64,000 bases of DNA from Paramyrothecium sp. XJ0827 (GCA_020881915.1 JAJFPB010000011.1:1488001-1552000), one strand, 5' to 3'; numbered from the stretch's first letter, positions 45,195-56,105 are shown. Translations and numbers: made by a program. The notes: generated from the sequence alone by a model not told the origin.

Positions 45195-45707
45195 AGTCAG
45201 AATTTGGAAGGCTTCGGGATGGAGATGACCACTATTAAGAAGCCAAGTAATATAAGACCCAAGTCTTTGACTTATCAATAGGTATGCCAATTGTGTCAAA
45301 GAGATTGCGTATCTCATCGCTTACCAGTACAGGGCTGTTTCCTGAGTATACAACGTTGTCATGTTATCCTACGACGGTCTGAATAAGACGTGTGTAGACA
45401 CTGCTAGTAATGGCGAACCAATCATATTAAAACTGAATGCCACGTACAACGTTCCATTCACACGACTTTTCAGCTTGGCAATGGGAGGAGCAAGCGTGCT
45501 TATATGCTTGCACGTCTTATATTCAATCATGGATGGGTCGAAGGCAACGTTTGGATTTACATAAAAGGCTTATGCCATGTCCGTATTGGCCAACATAAGC
45601 TGTCTCCAATGGAAAAAGTACTTTGAGTCAATGCTATGTAGGACCATGAATTATGCCTCGACGAACTCCTTTGGAAACCCTTTTCACCAGACTACAAGTT
45701 GCGCCAA
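45195..45707. other. Intergenic, no gene recognised
   Basis: A 67-codon frame at 45,361 has no motif. The region ends at the left terminal repeat of piggyBac-like element 2. Confidence 0.3.
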
Positions 45708-47905
45708 ATCTCTTTGACAGTGTAGCGGTGCAGGGGTTGTATCGACCTCCACAGTATCCCTGTCAACGCGTCATGATGTTCAGATACAACAAAATCCCTA
45801 CCCACCTAAATAGCTATCTAACCGGTTTTTCAGCCCTTTCACAACAGACAACAACGTAGGAACGCGCTGTCTAACGATGGAAGATACTGACGAGACCTCT
45901 GCGCCCACGGTTGGCCCTGACCAACGCGTTCCAGTGACTACTGACCATAGTACTCGCGAGCAAGCTGCAGATAACACATGCAGGCCTGACTATGACCCTG
46001 AGACACGGTCAGGGTCGCATTTTGAACCGCTTGATGTTCCGGAACGCCCCCTCGTTGTCCATCCACTTCCACCGACGTTGTTGAAGCTTTTCCAGCTATT
46101 CCTACCCGAATCAACGGTCCAACGATGGGTTGACTATACGAACCATCCGGACAACGCCCCAGCGACCGAGACAGTAAGAGGGACCCGTAAAAGTCGGTGG
46201 AAACGGACGTCTGTCGCAGAAATCTATATTTGGATAGGCATATTGATATATATGACCCTACATAAGGAAAAACGCATTGAGGACTACTGGAAGGCTCCAA
46301 CAGCTACCAAAATCGATGAAAATACCCCCTGGAGACACGTCCCTCTTCATCCGGTCATTCAATTCATGTCATATGACCGTTTTTTCCTAAATTAAAAGAC
46401 GGCTGCGCATTGACGATCCGGATACAATAGAAATCGGCGTCCCAAGCCCGTACAACAAGGTCAACGAGTGGGCCAACCACCTGATGGATGCGTCAATGGC
46501 TGCTGTTGATGTCGGCAGCCACATTGGCGTTGACGAGAGCATCGTCGGCTTCCAAGGACGGTCAAAGCAGAAATTGACGATCAAGACCAAACCAACGCCC
46601 ACAGGACTGAAGGTCTGGATGCTAGCTATCCAAGGCTATATCTTGCAGTGGATTTGGCATACCCCAGGGGGGGAATTTGGTCCCGTTGGCGTTGAAAAAG
46701 CCCCCCTAAGGAAGCAGAAGAGAAAGGACGATCCGGAGGCCCTGAACCCGACCCAGGGCGTCGTTGTTGCCCTACTAGAGCGGTTGATGCCCAATATCTA
46801 TCATGTCTATCTTGACAACCTTTTCTCGTCTCCCCAGCTCTTCCGACGGCTCAGACGCCTCCATCATGGTATCGGGGCCACCGGCACGGCTCGTACGAAC
46901 GCCGGGCTCTTCAAAGACCTAGTAAATGCAAAGGAAGACGATCGGAAGGGACGAAAACTGTGGCCGTGGGGCCTGCTCAAGGCTTGGCCAACAACGGATA
47001 ATAAGGTCAGTCCAGATACAAGCTAGTCAGGAAGGTCAGGGACGAATTTCCCTATAATTTCTATATATATAGGTCAACCAAACCGGCTGGAAAGACAACG
47101 CCCTTGTGGTCTTCCTGACAACTGTTTATACGGGAACCGAAGCAGTCGAACGCATCCGTCGTCGCCCGACATCAGCGCAGCCGTACAGTCGCTCTATCAA
47201 GCGGAAATTCGGTGCCGAGGCCGTCAAAACACTAGTAATTCCGTCCATAGCCGCAGATTATAACGACAACATGAATGCCGTCGATATCGCTGATCAATTG
47301 AGAGCCAATATCGAATCGGACCACCGCCAAAGACGTGGTCCGGCCCGGGCGTTGACCTGGTCCTTCCTCCTAGCTGTGGCCCTGATCAACAGCTTCAAAT
47401 TGCAGAGCCTCGGGCAGCCAGCTTGGACGCCGTACAAAGACCAAACCCGGTTCCTACAGGCCTTGCTGGACGATATTTTCGACACATATGGCGAGACGGG
47501 CTCAACAAGGCAGCATTATCGACCTGGGGACATCAGAACGCCGTTTCCACAGCATAATAAGGTCGCTGAAGAGAAAAGAGGGCGTTGTCTAGCATGTCAG
47601 GGCATTCAAATTGGTCCACGTTCAAAGAGCTCAAAATGCCCTCCAAAACAGGGTCAAAACCGTCAGCCGTTGGGTCAGATAGATGAAAATGCCCTCAATA
47701 GTCGGGCCCGGGCCTCAAAGGCCGGCCAGTATACGAAGGAGAGATGCGACAAATGCAAGGTAGCTGTACATAGCAGGGATGAATGCTGGTACTTCTATCA
47801 TAGGCAAAGTTAGCCGTAGCTAGATGTCACGGGATTTTTCGCCATTTTAATTGGATCAGATCCATGTCCGATACAACCCCTGCACCGCTACACTGTCAAA
47901 GAGAT
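45708..47905 (+). mobile_element. piggyBac-like element 2, 2,198 bp, 37-bp perfect TIRs
   Basis: The ends 45,708-45,744 and 47,869-47,905 are perfect inverted copies that start ATCTCTTTGACAGTGTAG. They match the ends of element 1 at 22 of 36 aligned positions, most strongly in CTTTGAC/CCTTGAC and GTTGTAWCG. No TTAA duplication is present. The transposase has one frameshift and one intron. Confidence 0.9.
45877..47813 (+). pseudogene. piggyBac-like transposase, copy 2
   Basis: ATG at 45,877 starts MEDTDETSAPTVGPDQRVP. The family blocks are the same as in copy 1: KRTSVAEIYIWIGILIYMT, then a +1 shift near 46,393, then RRLRIDDPDTIEIGVPSPY. The D triad is in HIGVDESIVGFQG, YHVYLDNLFSSPQ and NMNAVDIADQLRA. 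An intron (about 47,007-47,073, GTCAGT to ATATAG) joins DNK to VNQTGWKDNA. The C-terminus has CLACQGIQIG and CDKCKVAVHSRDECW, a zinc-binding Cys-rich tail that binds the ends in this family. Apart from the shift the frame is open, so this is the less decayed copy. Confidence 0.85.
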
Positions 47906-47976
47906 ACATGTCGTCCATACAGTTGGTTGAGAGGAACCAATCAAATCAATCAAATCAACTTTGGCCTGCGAGCCAG

Positions 47977-48016
47977 TCAATCAAATCAACTTTAAGGCCA
48001 AAGTTGATTTGATTGA
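47977..48016. repeat. 40-bp palindrome with 17-bp arms
   Basis: The arms TCAATCAAATCAACTTT and its reverse complement are separated by AAGGCC. A third copy of the same arm, followed by GGCC, lies at 47,946-47,966. It touches the start of the hAT fragment. Confidence 0.85.
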
Positions 48017-48699
48017 TTTATGATGAGCGCTGCATTTCGATATTTGGCCACTTCATTGATCGGAGTAACTCACACCAAAGCCCGCTACTTGCTTTCAGGA
48101 GGCAGATTGGATCTCACGCTGGCGAGAATATCGCCTACACTGTAAGAAATGTTGTCCGTGATTGGGGGATTGATCGCAAGATTGGGGTCTCGATCTGTGA
48201 CAATGCAGCTAGCAATGACGTTTGCTCGCGAAACTTCTACACGAACCTCAATGCCTCGATAACTCGAGCGGATGCAGAGGCACGAAGGATGCGATGTTTC
48301 GGGCATATTTTAAACCTCGTCGCCCAAGCTTTCCTCTATGGAGACGATGCAGCTTCTTTTGAGCTTCAATCCGAGGCTTATGGCATGCTGGAGCGGGCCG
48401 AGGAAGACCTCGAACATTGGCGAGCCAAGGGCCCGGTTGGGAAGCTTCATAATATTGTGAAGTTCATCCGAGCCTCTCCGCAGCGTACCGAAGCATTCAA
48501 AACGCATGCCAGGGAACAGCAGGAAGCAGACATCTATAAGCTTGCGGAAGAGTCAACAGCTGAGCTGGAAGTGACACAGAACAACGCTACGAGGTGGAAC
48601 TCGACCTACATGATGATCGAGCGCGCTTTGATCAAGCAGTCTGAGCATCACGAAGTTGTACGCGGTGTGGTGGTGATACTGCCGGTTTGGGGGTGGTGA
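48013..48699 (+). pseudogene. hAT transposase fragment
   Basis: The frame has SHAGENIAYTVRNVVRDWGI, SICDNAASNDVC, RRMRCFGHILNLVAQAFL and NNATRWNSTYMMIERAL. These are the central blocks of hAT transposases, which cut and paste DNA with a D-D-E active site. The N-terminal BED finger and the C-terminal dimerisation region are both missing. The start and end of the frame are not real gene ends; the left is cut at the palindrome. Confidence 0.8.
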
Positions 48700-48723
48700 C
48701 GGTTTGGTGGGTGGTCACACTAT

Positions 48724-49470
48724 ATGCGAAAACTACCGCCCGCCGGCTATATTCATACTGCCATAACGCAGATGAAGCATGACTACAAGCTCCCGGATAT
48801 ATTCTATCTCGATCTGTGGCCGTTCGGACCCTGCCTTCTCCTCCTCACCAGTCCCGATGCTGTGGCCATTCCCACCACCGTCAGCAACTTCCCCATGCCG
48901 AAAGTCGTGACGGAGTCTTTCGAAGGCAACGTGGGGACGACCTTTATCGAAGCAACCAACGGCCCCTTGTGGAAAAGTCTTATGCAGCAGCTGGCCCCGG
49001 GATCGACTGCTACCCACGTCAAGACACACTACCGCAGCATCGTCAACCACGCTAAGGCACTGCATGATTCCCTGGACCGGTATGCTGAGGCGGGACAGAT
49101 AGTCGACGTGCAGCTCGGGCTGGGTAGATACCCGTTCCAGGTGCTGGCTTCCGTCTTTTTCGGTAGGAGCCTTAGCGAGCAGGCATACAAGGACACGATG
49201 CGAATGGTCGATCTTATGCTCATGAGGAATAGCACTGGTGTTCTCTCCAATCCGTTAGCAAATGGCGTTGGAGAAACGAGATGAACAGGTGCCTAAACAG
49301 ACTAGAAGGCGAGATTGAAGCGCGGGTGTGCGCAAGGTACGCAGTCCTTCAAGAGAACCCAGACGAACCTACCGTGGGAAAAGGGGATACGCTGCTTGAT
49401 AGAATGCTAGTGGCTCGAATGCAGAACCGCCAACCCTTGGACAGCAGTGACAAAAAGGCCATTATGGAAA
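48724..49470 (+). pseudogene. Cytochrome P450, N-terminal part only
   Basis: The peptide reads DLWPFGPCLLLLTSPDAVA, then WKSLMQQLAPGSTATHVKTH and a region GRYPFQVLASVFFGRSL. These are the helix B-E parts of fungal P450s, after the N-terminal anchor. A shift near 49,258 leads to WRNEMNRCLNRLEGEIEAR and on to a GTGAGT donor at about 49,471. No following exon with the ExxR or heme Cys motif is found, so the catalytic half is absent. It starts right behind the hAT fragment. Confidence 0.65.
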
Positions 49471-49700
49471 AGTGAGTATGTGCAGCTCAACTTCACAGGT
49501 CACACCAAGGAGTTTTATGGACGACGACGACCTGTCATCGACCTCATACATGTTGATAGGCATCTCCTACCCATGGGAATGATATGGTGCTTCTAATTTG
49601 ATGTGAAGATTTGCATTTGCATATAGCGTGGATGATGAAAGGGCCTGGAATAACAAGTATCAATGTGAAGTCGACCGGAACTCATTAAGACCCGACCAAC
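49471..49700. other. Downstream of truncated P450, no gene recognised
   Basis: No in-frame heme-binding exon or other gene was found. Confidence 0.35.
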
Positions 49701-50057
49701 TTATATTTCGCCTACAGAATACTGCCTCTCTGACTGGCGCAGGATCTTTCCAACCACCTCCTCCGCTAGCTTGTCAATATCCTGAGCATCAAATCCTTTC
49801 TTGAAAATGACGTTGTCCCAACGGACGTTGCTCCCATCACTATCCTGGAGAGAGTATTCGTCTTTATTCACAAAATGCAGGTACACACGTCCGCCGGGCT
49901 CGCCTGGAGATATTGATTGGCTTGAATTCTTCAGAGTTCCAACTACACATCGCTCGTTCTTCAACTGCAGTCGACGACTGCGCTGTTTGGTTATTCTATG
50001 CTCTGAGCGTCGTGAGCGAGCCCGTGGTGCTTCTATCACGTAAGTTTGGATGTCCAT
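49701..50057 (-). CDS. Unrecognised small protein, 118 aa
   Basis: ATG at 50,057 (MDIQTYVIEAPRARSRRSEH). The C-terminal half has GGRVYLHFVNKDEYSLQD and DIDKLAEEVVGKILR, with strands and a final amphipathic helix. GTGAGT upstream on the same strand could also be a donor of an earlier exon. No family was recognised. Confidence 0.3.
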   Translation of the reverse strand: MDIQTYVIEAPRARSRRSEHRITKQRSRRLQLKNERCVVGTLKNSSQSISPGEPGGRVYLHFVNKDEYSLQDSDGSNVRWDNVIFKKGFDAQDIDKLAEEVVGKILRQSERQYSVGEI

Positions 50058-50726
50058 TTCCAGGTCATGGCTTTGGAAACTCACTGAGTCGATAGCGATC
50101 CATCTCCCTCGAGTACTTAGTTACGGTTCCGGACATACATACATTCGAAAGACGTGTCGACAAGGGTCAGACTCAACCAGCTGTCGTAAAGATGGTGGTA
50201 TTTGGCTCAGGATGAGGCTGCAAATTGGAGTGGTAAGTAGAATAGTGCAGTTTAAACTCAGATAATCTAAGGATAAAGGTGGTGCTAGAATATGAGGGAT
50301 TGAGAGCAGCAGACCCTAAATATTATTCCAGGCACGCCACGTATCATTCCACAGCGGGTTGCAAAAACGCGGGGCACCTACACCCGCTGGAATTCACCAC
50401 TGGTATGGATAGTAGCGTTGCGGCACCCTCAGCAATGCAGTTACGGGCTATCGCATTCATCTTCTAAATCTCGGAAAATACCCTTCGGTGTGAAATTGGC
50501 CGAACTTCAAATTCCGACGACCATAGAAGTGTTGGAGGGGTACTGTACCTTCTTGAATATAAAGCTATTAGGAAGGCGCTTAAGTGTAGGTAAAGGAAGG
50601 ACGACCGAAGATAAATCTCTTGACGATACGGAAGGCTGGGCTTCTTAATGGACTGATGGACGATGGGTAGTCTTGTGATCTCAGTCGGTTACCTCGCACC
50701 TTCACAGACCTTTTCGATGGGAGTTT
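50058..50726. other. Intergenic, no gene recognised
   Basis: Small frames without support only. Confidence 0.3.
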
Positions 50727-51723
50727 TCAGGGCAAAACCGACGACTCAATCACCGGTATTCTACGCGAGTCGGACAACAATGACGACGTACTTAACGCGG
50801 CGAGACTCTGCAAAGCTTGCAATGTTTCCATGACCGATTGTACATACGCCACGGGCCTGTCAGATTCTGTCGTATTCGATAATGCCGGCATGGCGTATTT
50901 CTCGTGAACCATAAGACCGAATTTGTCGAAAACAAAACCAGGAGGAAGGTGCGGTGCTGTATCCGTGCTTTCTCTCGAGGAAGGAGGCGTCAAAGACAGC
51001 ATACTGTCTCGCTCGCCTGAGGAGTGCGGACACAGGTTCTCTAGATCACTTTGTTCGATAGGACTGACCGTATCCTGCACTGGACGTCGCTTGGGTGTCA
51101 TTCCTTTCTGGGATCGCTCGAACATAGACAGATTGAGGCTTCTCGCAGCCTTATCCCACTCAGGAACCTCCCGTGCAGCCGCACAAAGCAAGTTGCAGTA
51201 TTTCGTCCCTTTGAGCGCCCATTGATAGTGCTGGACACGGTCTTGTCCCCAATAGCGCGCCACCGTCTTTAAAGCGGCAAGACATTGGGACTTGATGTCG
51301 AGACCGTTCTTAGCAATACCAAAAAAATCGATACTAGTATGTCGTGTCGTCCTCATCTCGCCGCGAAGGCCCGTTTGATGGTTTTCCTGGCCGCTCCTTC
51401 CTATTTTTGTACTCGGTACACTTCGTGAACATAACATGTTCACAAGCGGCGGCCAGAAGTTGCACTCTGGCGTCCTCGGCAAGTAACTCGTTTCGCACTC
51501 GCACGCATGCCTCATACCTATCCAGGTCAGTTTGGCATAGGCGGATTTCCTCTCGAAATTGGGCGACTCTCTGGAGCTGATCGGGGCTTAGAATGATTGA
51601 ATCGTCGCCGTCGTCGATCTCATCGCTGGGGTTTTCGGCAAATGACGGTTGTGCGTCGGAAGGGCGCGCCATATTGTGTGTAGTATGATCCTTTCGCGAT
51701 GCTATCGCGAGGTTGATGGGCAT
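50727..51723 (-). pseudogene. Unrecognised minus-strand gene, two frames
   Basis: The first frame (51,723-51,334) has ATGs at 51,723 and 51,672 and reads ILSPDQLQRVAQFREEIRL, a helical, coiled-coil-like start. A shift before 51,340 joins a second frame (SIDFFGIAKNGLDIKSQC) that runs to 50,727 through RVQHYQWALKGTKYCNLLC and a Ser/Pro-rich tail. No known family; the first half has a run of Asp and Glu. A palindrome lies 15 bp upstream. A missed intron is possible instead of a shift. Confidence 0.4.
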
Positions 51724-51737
51724 TGATAGTTATGGAC

Positions 51738-51771
51738 CCACTCAGGTGGTTGGAACCAACCACCTGAGTGG
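51738..51771. repeat. 34-bp palindrome with 16-bp arms
   Basis: CCACTCAGGTGGTTGG is followed after AA by its exact reverse complement. It lies directly upstream of the minus-strand gene. It looks like two fused inverted-repeat ends, as left by a deleted MITE. Confidence 0.85.
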
Positions 51772-52275
51772 ATCTTTCTTGGCAGATTCCCATTGGTCAT
51801 CAACTTTTGCACCACCTGATGTGGCTGATGTGGCTGTGCAACCGAATCCGATTCCTGGCCCATCACAAACGCGTGAATTCACACCCAACGCTAGCAGTCC
51901 TCTCCTCCTTGTGCATGCGAAAAGGATCTCCATGTTGCCCGACGATGCGGGTCGTTTGGGATTTTCACTCACTAAATTGAGCAATTCCGAGCCCAGTCGG
52001 CACCACACTGCTTACATAAGTATAAACTGTTAACCTTCTGTTGGGCCAACCAACCAATGACTAGCTCATCACGACACGTCCACCAAATGGGCTTTTCTAC
52101 TAGGCTCAAAACAGGAGATTTATTTAAAAGCACACGAACGCGACGTCATGCTGTTATAGCTGTTTCCGCAACCTCCGAAATTCATCCTGTTGAGACCGTA
52201 TGACTAAGGTGGTCCGATCTGCTGGTGGCTGGGATGTGGATACTATTAGTGAGCTGTGATCCTCACACACTGAAC
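51772..52275. other. No gene recognised
   Basis: A plus frame covers part of this stretch but has no motif or splice support. Confidence 0.3.
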
Positions 52276-54672
52276 TTAGACCTGTAATACACCACCTGTC
52301 GTTTCTGCTTTATCAAATATTGCTTCTAGCTCCCCAACTTCATTGGAAAACCCGTGCCCACCCACGGTCATTTTTCTCACCTGTTTCCCGTTTCTACCCT
52401 TCCCCGCCCATGCCCGTTTGTTTGGTATGATTGGAGCTAGTGGTTGGCGCTGCAGATCGAGCATCTCGGCCCGCTCAAAGTCAATTATCATGACACCAGT
52501 CCCCTTGTTGAACAGCATGTTCGCATCCCGCACATCCGTGTGGCGAACGCGTTGTCGATGGATAGCTTGCAGTGACTGAATGGCCAGTGCGCGTAGCTTC
52601 TCATTCGGGAATCCCGCCGCCTTTGCTTCCGAGATACTGCATCCTCCCCATGATAGTAATGTCATATATACCACATACACTCGGTGATCGTAGTAGTAGA
52701 CTTTCTGCATCTGACGAAGATCGATAGCACCTAGAAATACTGGCACGTTTCTGCCTTGGGCTGGGAGAAGACGTTTGTACACGTCCACCTCGTGCTCAAG
52801 ATCGGGGATAAAGGCCCGCACCGTGCCTTTACTGACGAAAGTGTAGCCGTATGCGAGCAACGTCACCTTGAACAGGACCCCGCGTGCGCCACCGTGCCCC
52901 AGCGGCGTAATGCCGTCATCAAGTGATTGTTTGAGCTGCTGATGAAGCATGCTAAGCCACTGCGTGTGATCCACAGGATGGTAATCACCATCCCTCCGGT
53001 GAAGTCCCACATTTGGGCATGTTGGGTCCAGCTTTTGTCCTTTGACGAGGCCAAGCAGACATTTCTGCGTGCAGTAGAGACTTTCTCGTTGAGAGATCGC
53101 ACCGATTTCTGCCTCGGGCCCGGCTTCAGCGTCATCCACCCCTTTGCCTCCCCTTTGGCTTCCGCCTCCTCGCGGCCGTCGCGCGAGGATCCGCTGGCTC
53201 CTTCGAGGTCCAGCATTTCCTGCACTTGGGGTCGGCGTTTCTGGTGGTTTTGAAGACGATTCATCATCATCTGACGACTCTGGGTGATTGTCTACCTTGG
53301 TCAAGCTATCATTACACTGATCTTGAATAAAGAAACGCCTCCTTAGGCGTTTGACGATGGGTGACCGGTCGACGTTTTGATACGTTGTAGGCTCAGGAAT
53401 AAACGAAGCATCCGATGACGCAGTTCGTTCACTGTCGGGTACGGACCGCGCCGTCGTTTCAAAGTCTTCCGCCCAAGTATGTAGAGTCTGTGTTGCTCTC
53501 TGTCGTTCTTCCTGCCCATGCTCACCCCGTGTTTCTAGGACCAAGAGAGTGAAAGCCAAGTATTGACCTACGGCCGTGCAGAGATGCAATTGTTCTGGGT
53601 GCGCCGCCGCCTCGGGGCCAGGCTCAGCCAGGTGGTAGTAGAGCGTGCCAGGGTCATCCCAATCGATCGTGAGAAATACAATCGTCTCACCTGTCGTCAG
53701 AAGACTGTACTCAAGACCGCCCTCGATCATGTAGTGATACGTTTGTGTGATGGCAGACGCTGTCAACCTTTCTGCGAAGTATTGAAATCGAGCAGCTGGA
53801 TCGACCGAAGTTGGAACTGTCTTCCGGTTGACAACCTCCTTGTAAATATCCATGGTACGAAGACCGAGACGAAGATGAGAAGCCGTCAACTTGTGAGGCG
53901 GCTTGTATTCGGAGATGTAGAGCATGGTGCGTCTTGAGGATTGTGTATCGTCGGATCGGTAGATGCAGATTTGATCGGCGCGCAGCTGATGGGGGTCGTG
54001 TCGCTGGTTGGGCGTTTGTGGCGGCGTTGACGGCGTTTCTCTATCCACCACTTCCGCGGCAACGTCACTAATCGCATGAGGATGGTTTTCGAAGATGATG
54101 CCGTTGCCGATGTTGAAGGCGCTGGATGCCTCTGGGACATTTTTCAGCTGCTCGATAATATTCCGAACCGGGTCTTCCACACTATTATGGAGGAAATATT
54201 CCAGCGTCTTCTCGTCGGCAATCTTGCGTCTCGAAATCCTCTCTCCTAGCCCTTCTAGAAAGTTCCTATTCTCGAAGACACGTGTTTCGGAAGGGAAAGT
54301 ACTGTTGAGCGTACCGAAGATGGTCCTTTGGTTGTGGAGGAAATCGGACCATGGCTGGATTTTGGTAGGGCACCACTTGTTTCGGGGATTCGTTATAGGG
54401 CCCTTGGATGTGAATTTCGGATCAGTTTCGACAGAAAATCGGGAGAACACTGATGTATGGCAAGCAATAATGTACTCGTCAAGGGTGGTTGGTCGTGTCT
54501 GTTGCTCAGATAGTTCGGCTCGTTGCTGTTCTTTCTCGGCTCGTTCTCGTTCTACTTCTCTCTCTCGCTCTGCTTTCTCAGCGCGTTGCCGCTCTTCCTC
54601 GGCGCGTTGCTCCGCCTCTCGCAAGCGTCGCTCGAGCTCTGCCACCCTGTTTCTTTCCATAATTAGGGTCAT
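52276..54672 (-). CDS. Coiled coil, nuclease-like and kinase-like fusion, 798 aa
   Basis: ATG at 54,672 (MTLIMERNRVAELERRL). Residues about 5-60 are a long Arg/Glu coiled coil. Then follows LDEYIIACHTSVFSRF, typical of a widespread fungal family. Near residue 200-265 come IFENHPHAISD and MLYISEYKPPHKLT, with the E-x-K of a PD-(D/E)XK nuclease-like fold. A Ser/Pro and basic linker follows (RRSQRILARRPRGG). The last 200 residues are kinase-like: AYGYTFVSKGTV, YDHRVYVVYMTL, the catalytic-loop-like HTDVRDANMLF and the metal-binding-like IIDFERA. Loop and DFx motifs are changed from HRD and DFG, so activity is unsure. The gene is a single open frame. No partner is clear from neighbours. Confidence 0.8.
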   Translation of the reverse strand: MTLIMERNRVAELERRLREAEQRAEEERQRAEKAEREREVERERAEKEQQRAELSEQQTRPTTLDEYIIACHTSVFSRFSVETDPKFTSKGPITNPRNKWCPTKIQPWSDFLHNQRTIFGTLNSTFPSETRVFENRNFLEGLGERISRRKIADEKTLEYFLHNSVEDPVRNIIEQLKNVPEASSAFNIGNGIIFENHPHAISDVAAEVVDRETPSTPPQTPNQRHDPHQLRADQICIYRSDDTQSSRRTMLYISEYKPPHKLTASHLRLGLRTMDIYKEVVNRKTVPTSVDPAARFQYFAERLTASAITQTYHYMIEGGLEYSLLTTGETIVFLTIDWDDPGTLYYHLAEPGPEAAAHPEQLHLCTAVGQYLAFTLLVLETRGEHGQEERQRATQTLHTWAEDFETTARSVPDSERTASSDASFIPEPTTYQNVDRSPIVKRLRRRFFIQDQCNDSLTKVDNHPESSDDDESSSKPPETPTPSAGNAGPRRSQRILARRPRGGGSQRGGKGVDDAEAGPEAEIGAISQRESLYCTQKCLLGLVKGQKLDPTCPNVGLHRRDGDYHPVDHTQWLSMLHQQLKQSLDDGITPLGHGGARGVLFKVTLLAYGYTFVSKGTVRAFIPDLEHEVDVYKRLLPAQGRNVPVFLGAIDLRQMQKVYYYDHRVYVVYMTLLSWGGCSISEAKAAGFPNEKLRALAIQSLQAIHRQRVRHTDVRDANMLFNKGTGVMIIDFERAEMLDLQRQPLAPIIPNKRAWAGKGRNGKQVRKMTVGGHGFSNEVGELEAIFDKAETTGGVLQV

Positions 54673-55388
54673 ACGTGCCAAACGTTGTGTGTATGCCAGG
54701 AAGGCATTGAATGATCAAGAGAATAGTAGCCTGTGTAGTGGATTGCTGAGAGACAGTTTGGTCGCATTTTAGTGTTGTTCTGGCCGACCGTGCCCGTCTG
54801 CTTACGAGGATGGCCGTTGCTCCGGAAACTGATTGGGCCAGGGTTGTGGAGAAGGCCCCCTGAACATAAAGTCACCTAGCGGCCTGCATACCGGTACAGC
54901 AATTCGCCTTTTGGCACGATATGGTAGGCCGCACTGACCATGTGATGTCACCGGTTTTCTATTTTCTTGCACCTTTGCCGGAGAGTGTCTGGACGCTCCA
55001 TCCCTAGCAACCGCTTATCGGCCGCTACCGCTTGATTTTTGAGTTCTTCCCCCTTCAATCCGCCTTGGAAGAGCCCCACCTTGGCAAGCATACAGCTATT
55101 TACATGCTCCATATTACTATCGGGACTATCAGACCCACATAAGCATCCAATTTTCCACCAATGAGCTCAGACTTACCGTGAGTGGAATACAGACACTCCA
55201 TTGGCTAAGACCGTTGCGATGTCACGTTCACCAAGTACGTACCAGCAGGGGGCTTCAGATGATTGATAGTCCCACACAGCTTTGGCGGAACCCCGCTCGC
55301 CAGAGGTATCCGCTGAGCCGTCATTCGGAAGCCTGGTCTTGTATGCTAAACCTTCTTCCCCCCAGCTCGTCTAGAAACATCCCGTAAA
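54673..55388. promoter_or_regulatory. Divergent intergenic region
   Basis: Shared upstream region of the minus-strand kinase-like gene and the plus-strand MYND gene. No clear TATA box or other gene was seen. Confidence 0.35.
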
Positions 55389-56105
55389 ATGAATTCTTGC
55401 AACACTTGCCACAAGGCTCCGCCCGAAGTCAGCCTCAAACGATGCGCTAAGTGCTCGATCACGCAGTACTGCTCGCGAGACTGCCAGAAGGGCGATTGGA
55501 AAGCCCATCGAAAGATCTGCGGCAAGCCATACAGCACTCCAGGTGCGACTACCAATCCACAACCTAAAGGGCTGGACAGTCCTATCGCTAAGCCCTTTAC
55601 ACGGCTTGATAATGGCACCTGGCTTCATGATCGCCCCGAGATTGACGTGTACCGGCTCCTCATCGACGCCTACCGCATGCACGTCGAGGATGCCTACGCG
55701 ATTGATGGTGAGCAAGAGGAAGACAGCGTCTACAGCGGCGCCCCTGACGGACTTCTCGGTTTTCGGCGTTTCTTAGGGCGCGTTGAATCGTGCAGAGGTC
55801 TGCTACCCCCTTGGTGGAACAGCGAAAAGAAGGATGCATGTGAGAGGTTGGGTATGGATGCATCGCAGTGGTGTGACTTGCGATGTGCGGTTGAGAAGAG
55901 CGACATCATCGACCACTATGGTGACTCACGGTTCCCAATGCAGCTTCGAATGTTTGCCGAGACCGTGCTTGGCCGAGCGCCGGGCGGAGCGGATGGAACA
56001 AAGATGAGGAAGATGATGGTGATGATGGAACAAGGTGGTCCAGGGCCTGGCCTTCATGCTTCCTCTATTGATACTACGACCGGGAACGTGTCCCATGTTC
56101 ACTAG
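55389..56105 (+). CDS. MYND zinc finger protein, 238 aa
   Basis: A single exon. The MYND finger is at residues 4-44: CNTCHKAPPE, then RCAKCSITQYCSRDCQKGDW and HRKIC. All eight Cys/His zinc ligands are present. The rest (LDNGTWLHDRPEIDVYRLL) is a conserved fungal C-terminal domain of unknown function that often follows MYND. Such proteins bind proline-rich partners through the finger. The C-terminal end is Met-rich (KMRKMMVMMEQ). The gene looks intact. Confidence 0.85.
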   Translation: MNSCNTCHKAPPEVSLKRCAKCSITQYCSRDCQKGDWKAHRKICGKPYSTPGATTNPQPKGLDSPIAKPFTRLDNGTWLHDRPEIDVYRLLIDAYRMHVEDAYAIDGEQEEDSVYSGAPDGLLGFRRFLGRVESCRGLLPPWWNSEKKDACERLGMDASQWCDLRCAVEKSDIIDHYGDSRFPMQLRMFAETVLGRAPGGADGTKMRKMMVMMEQGGPGPGLHASSIDTTTGNVSHVH

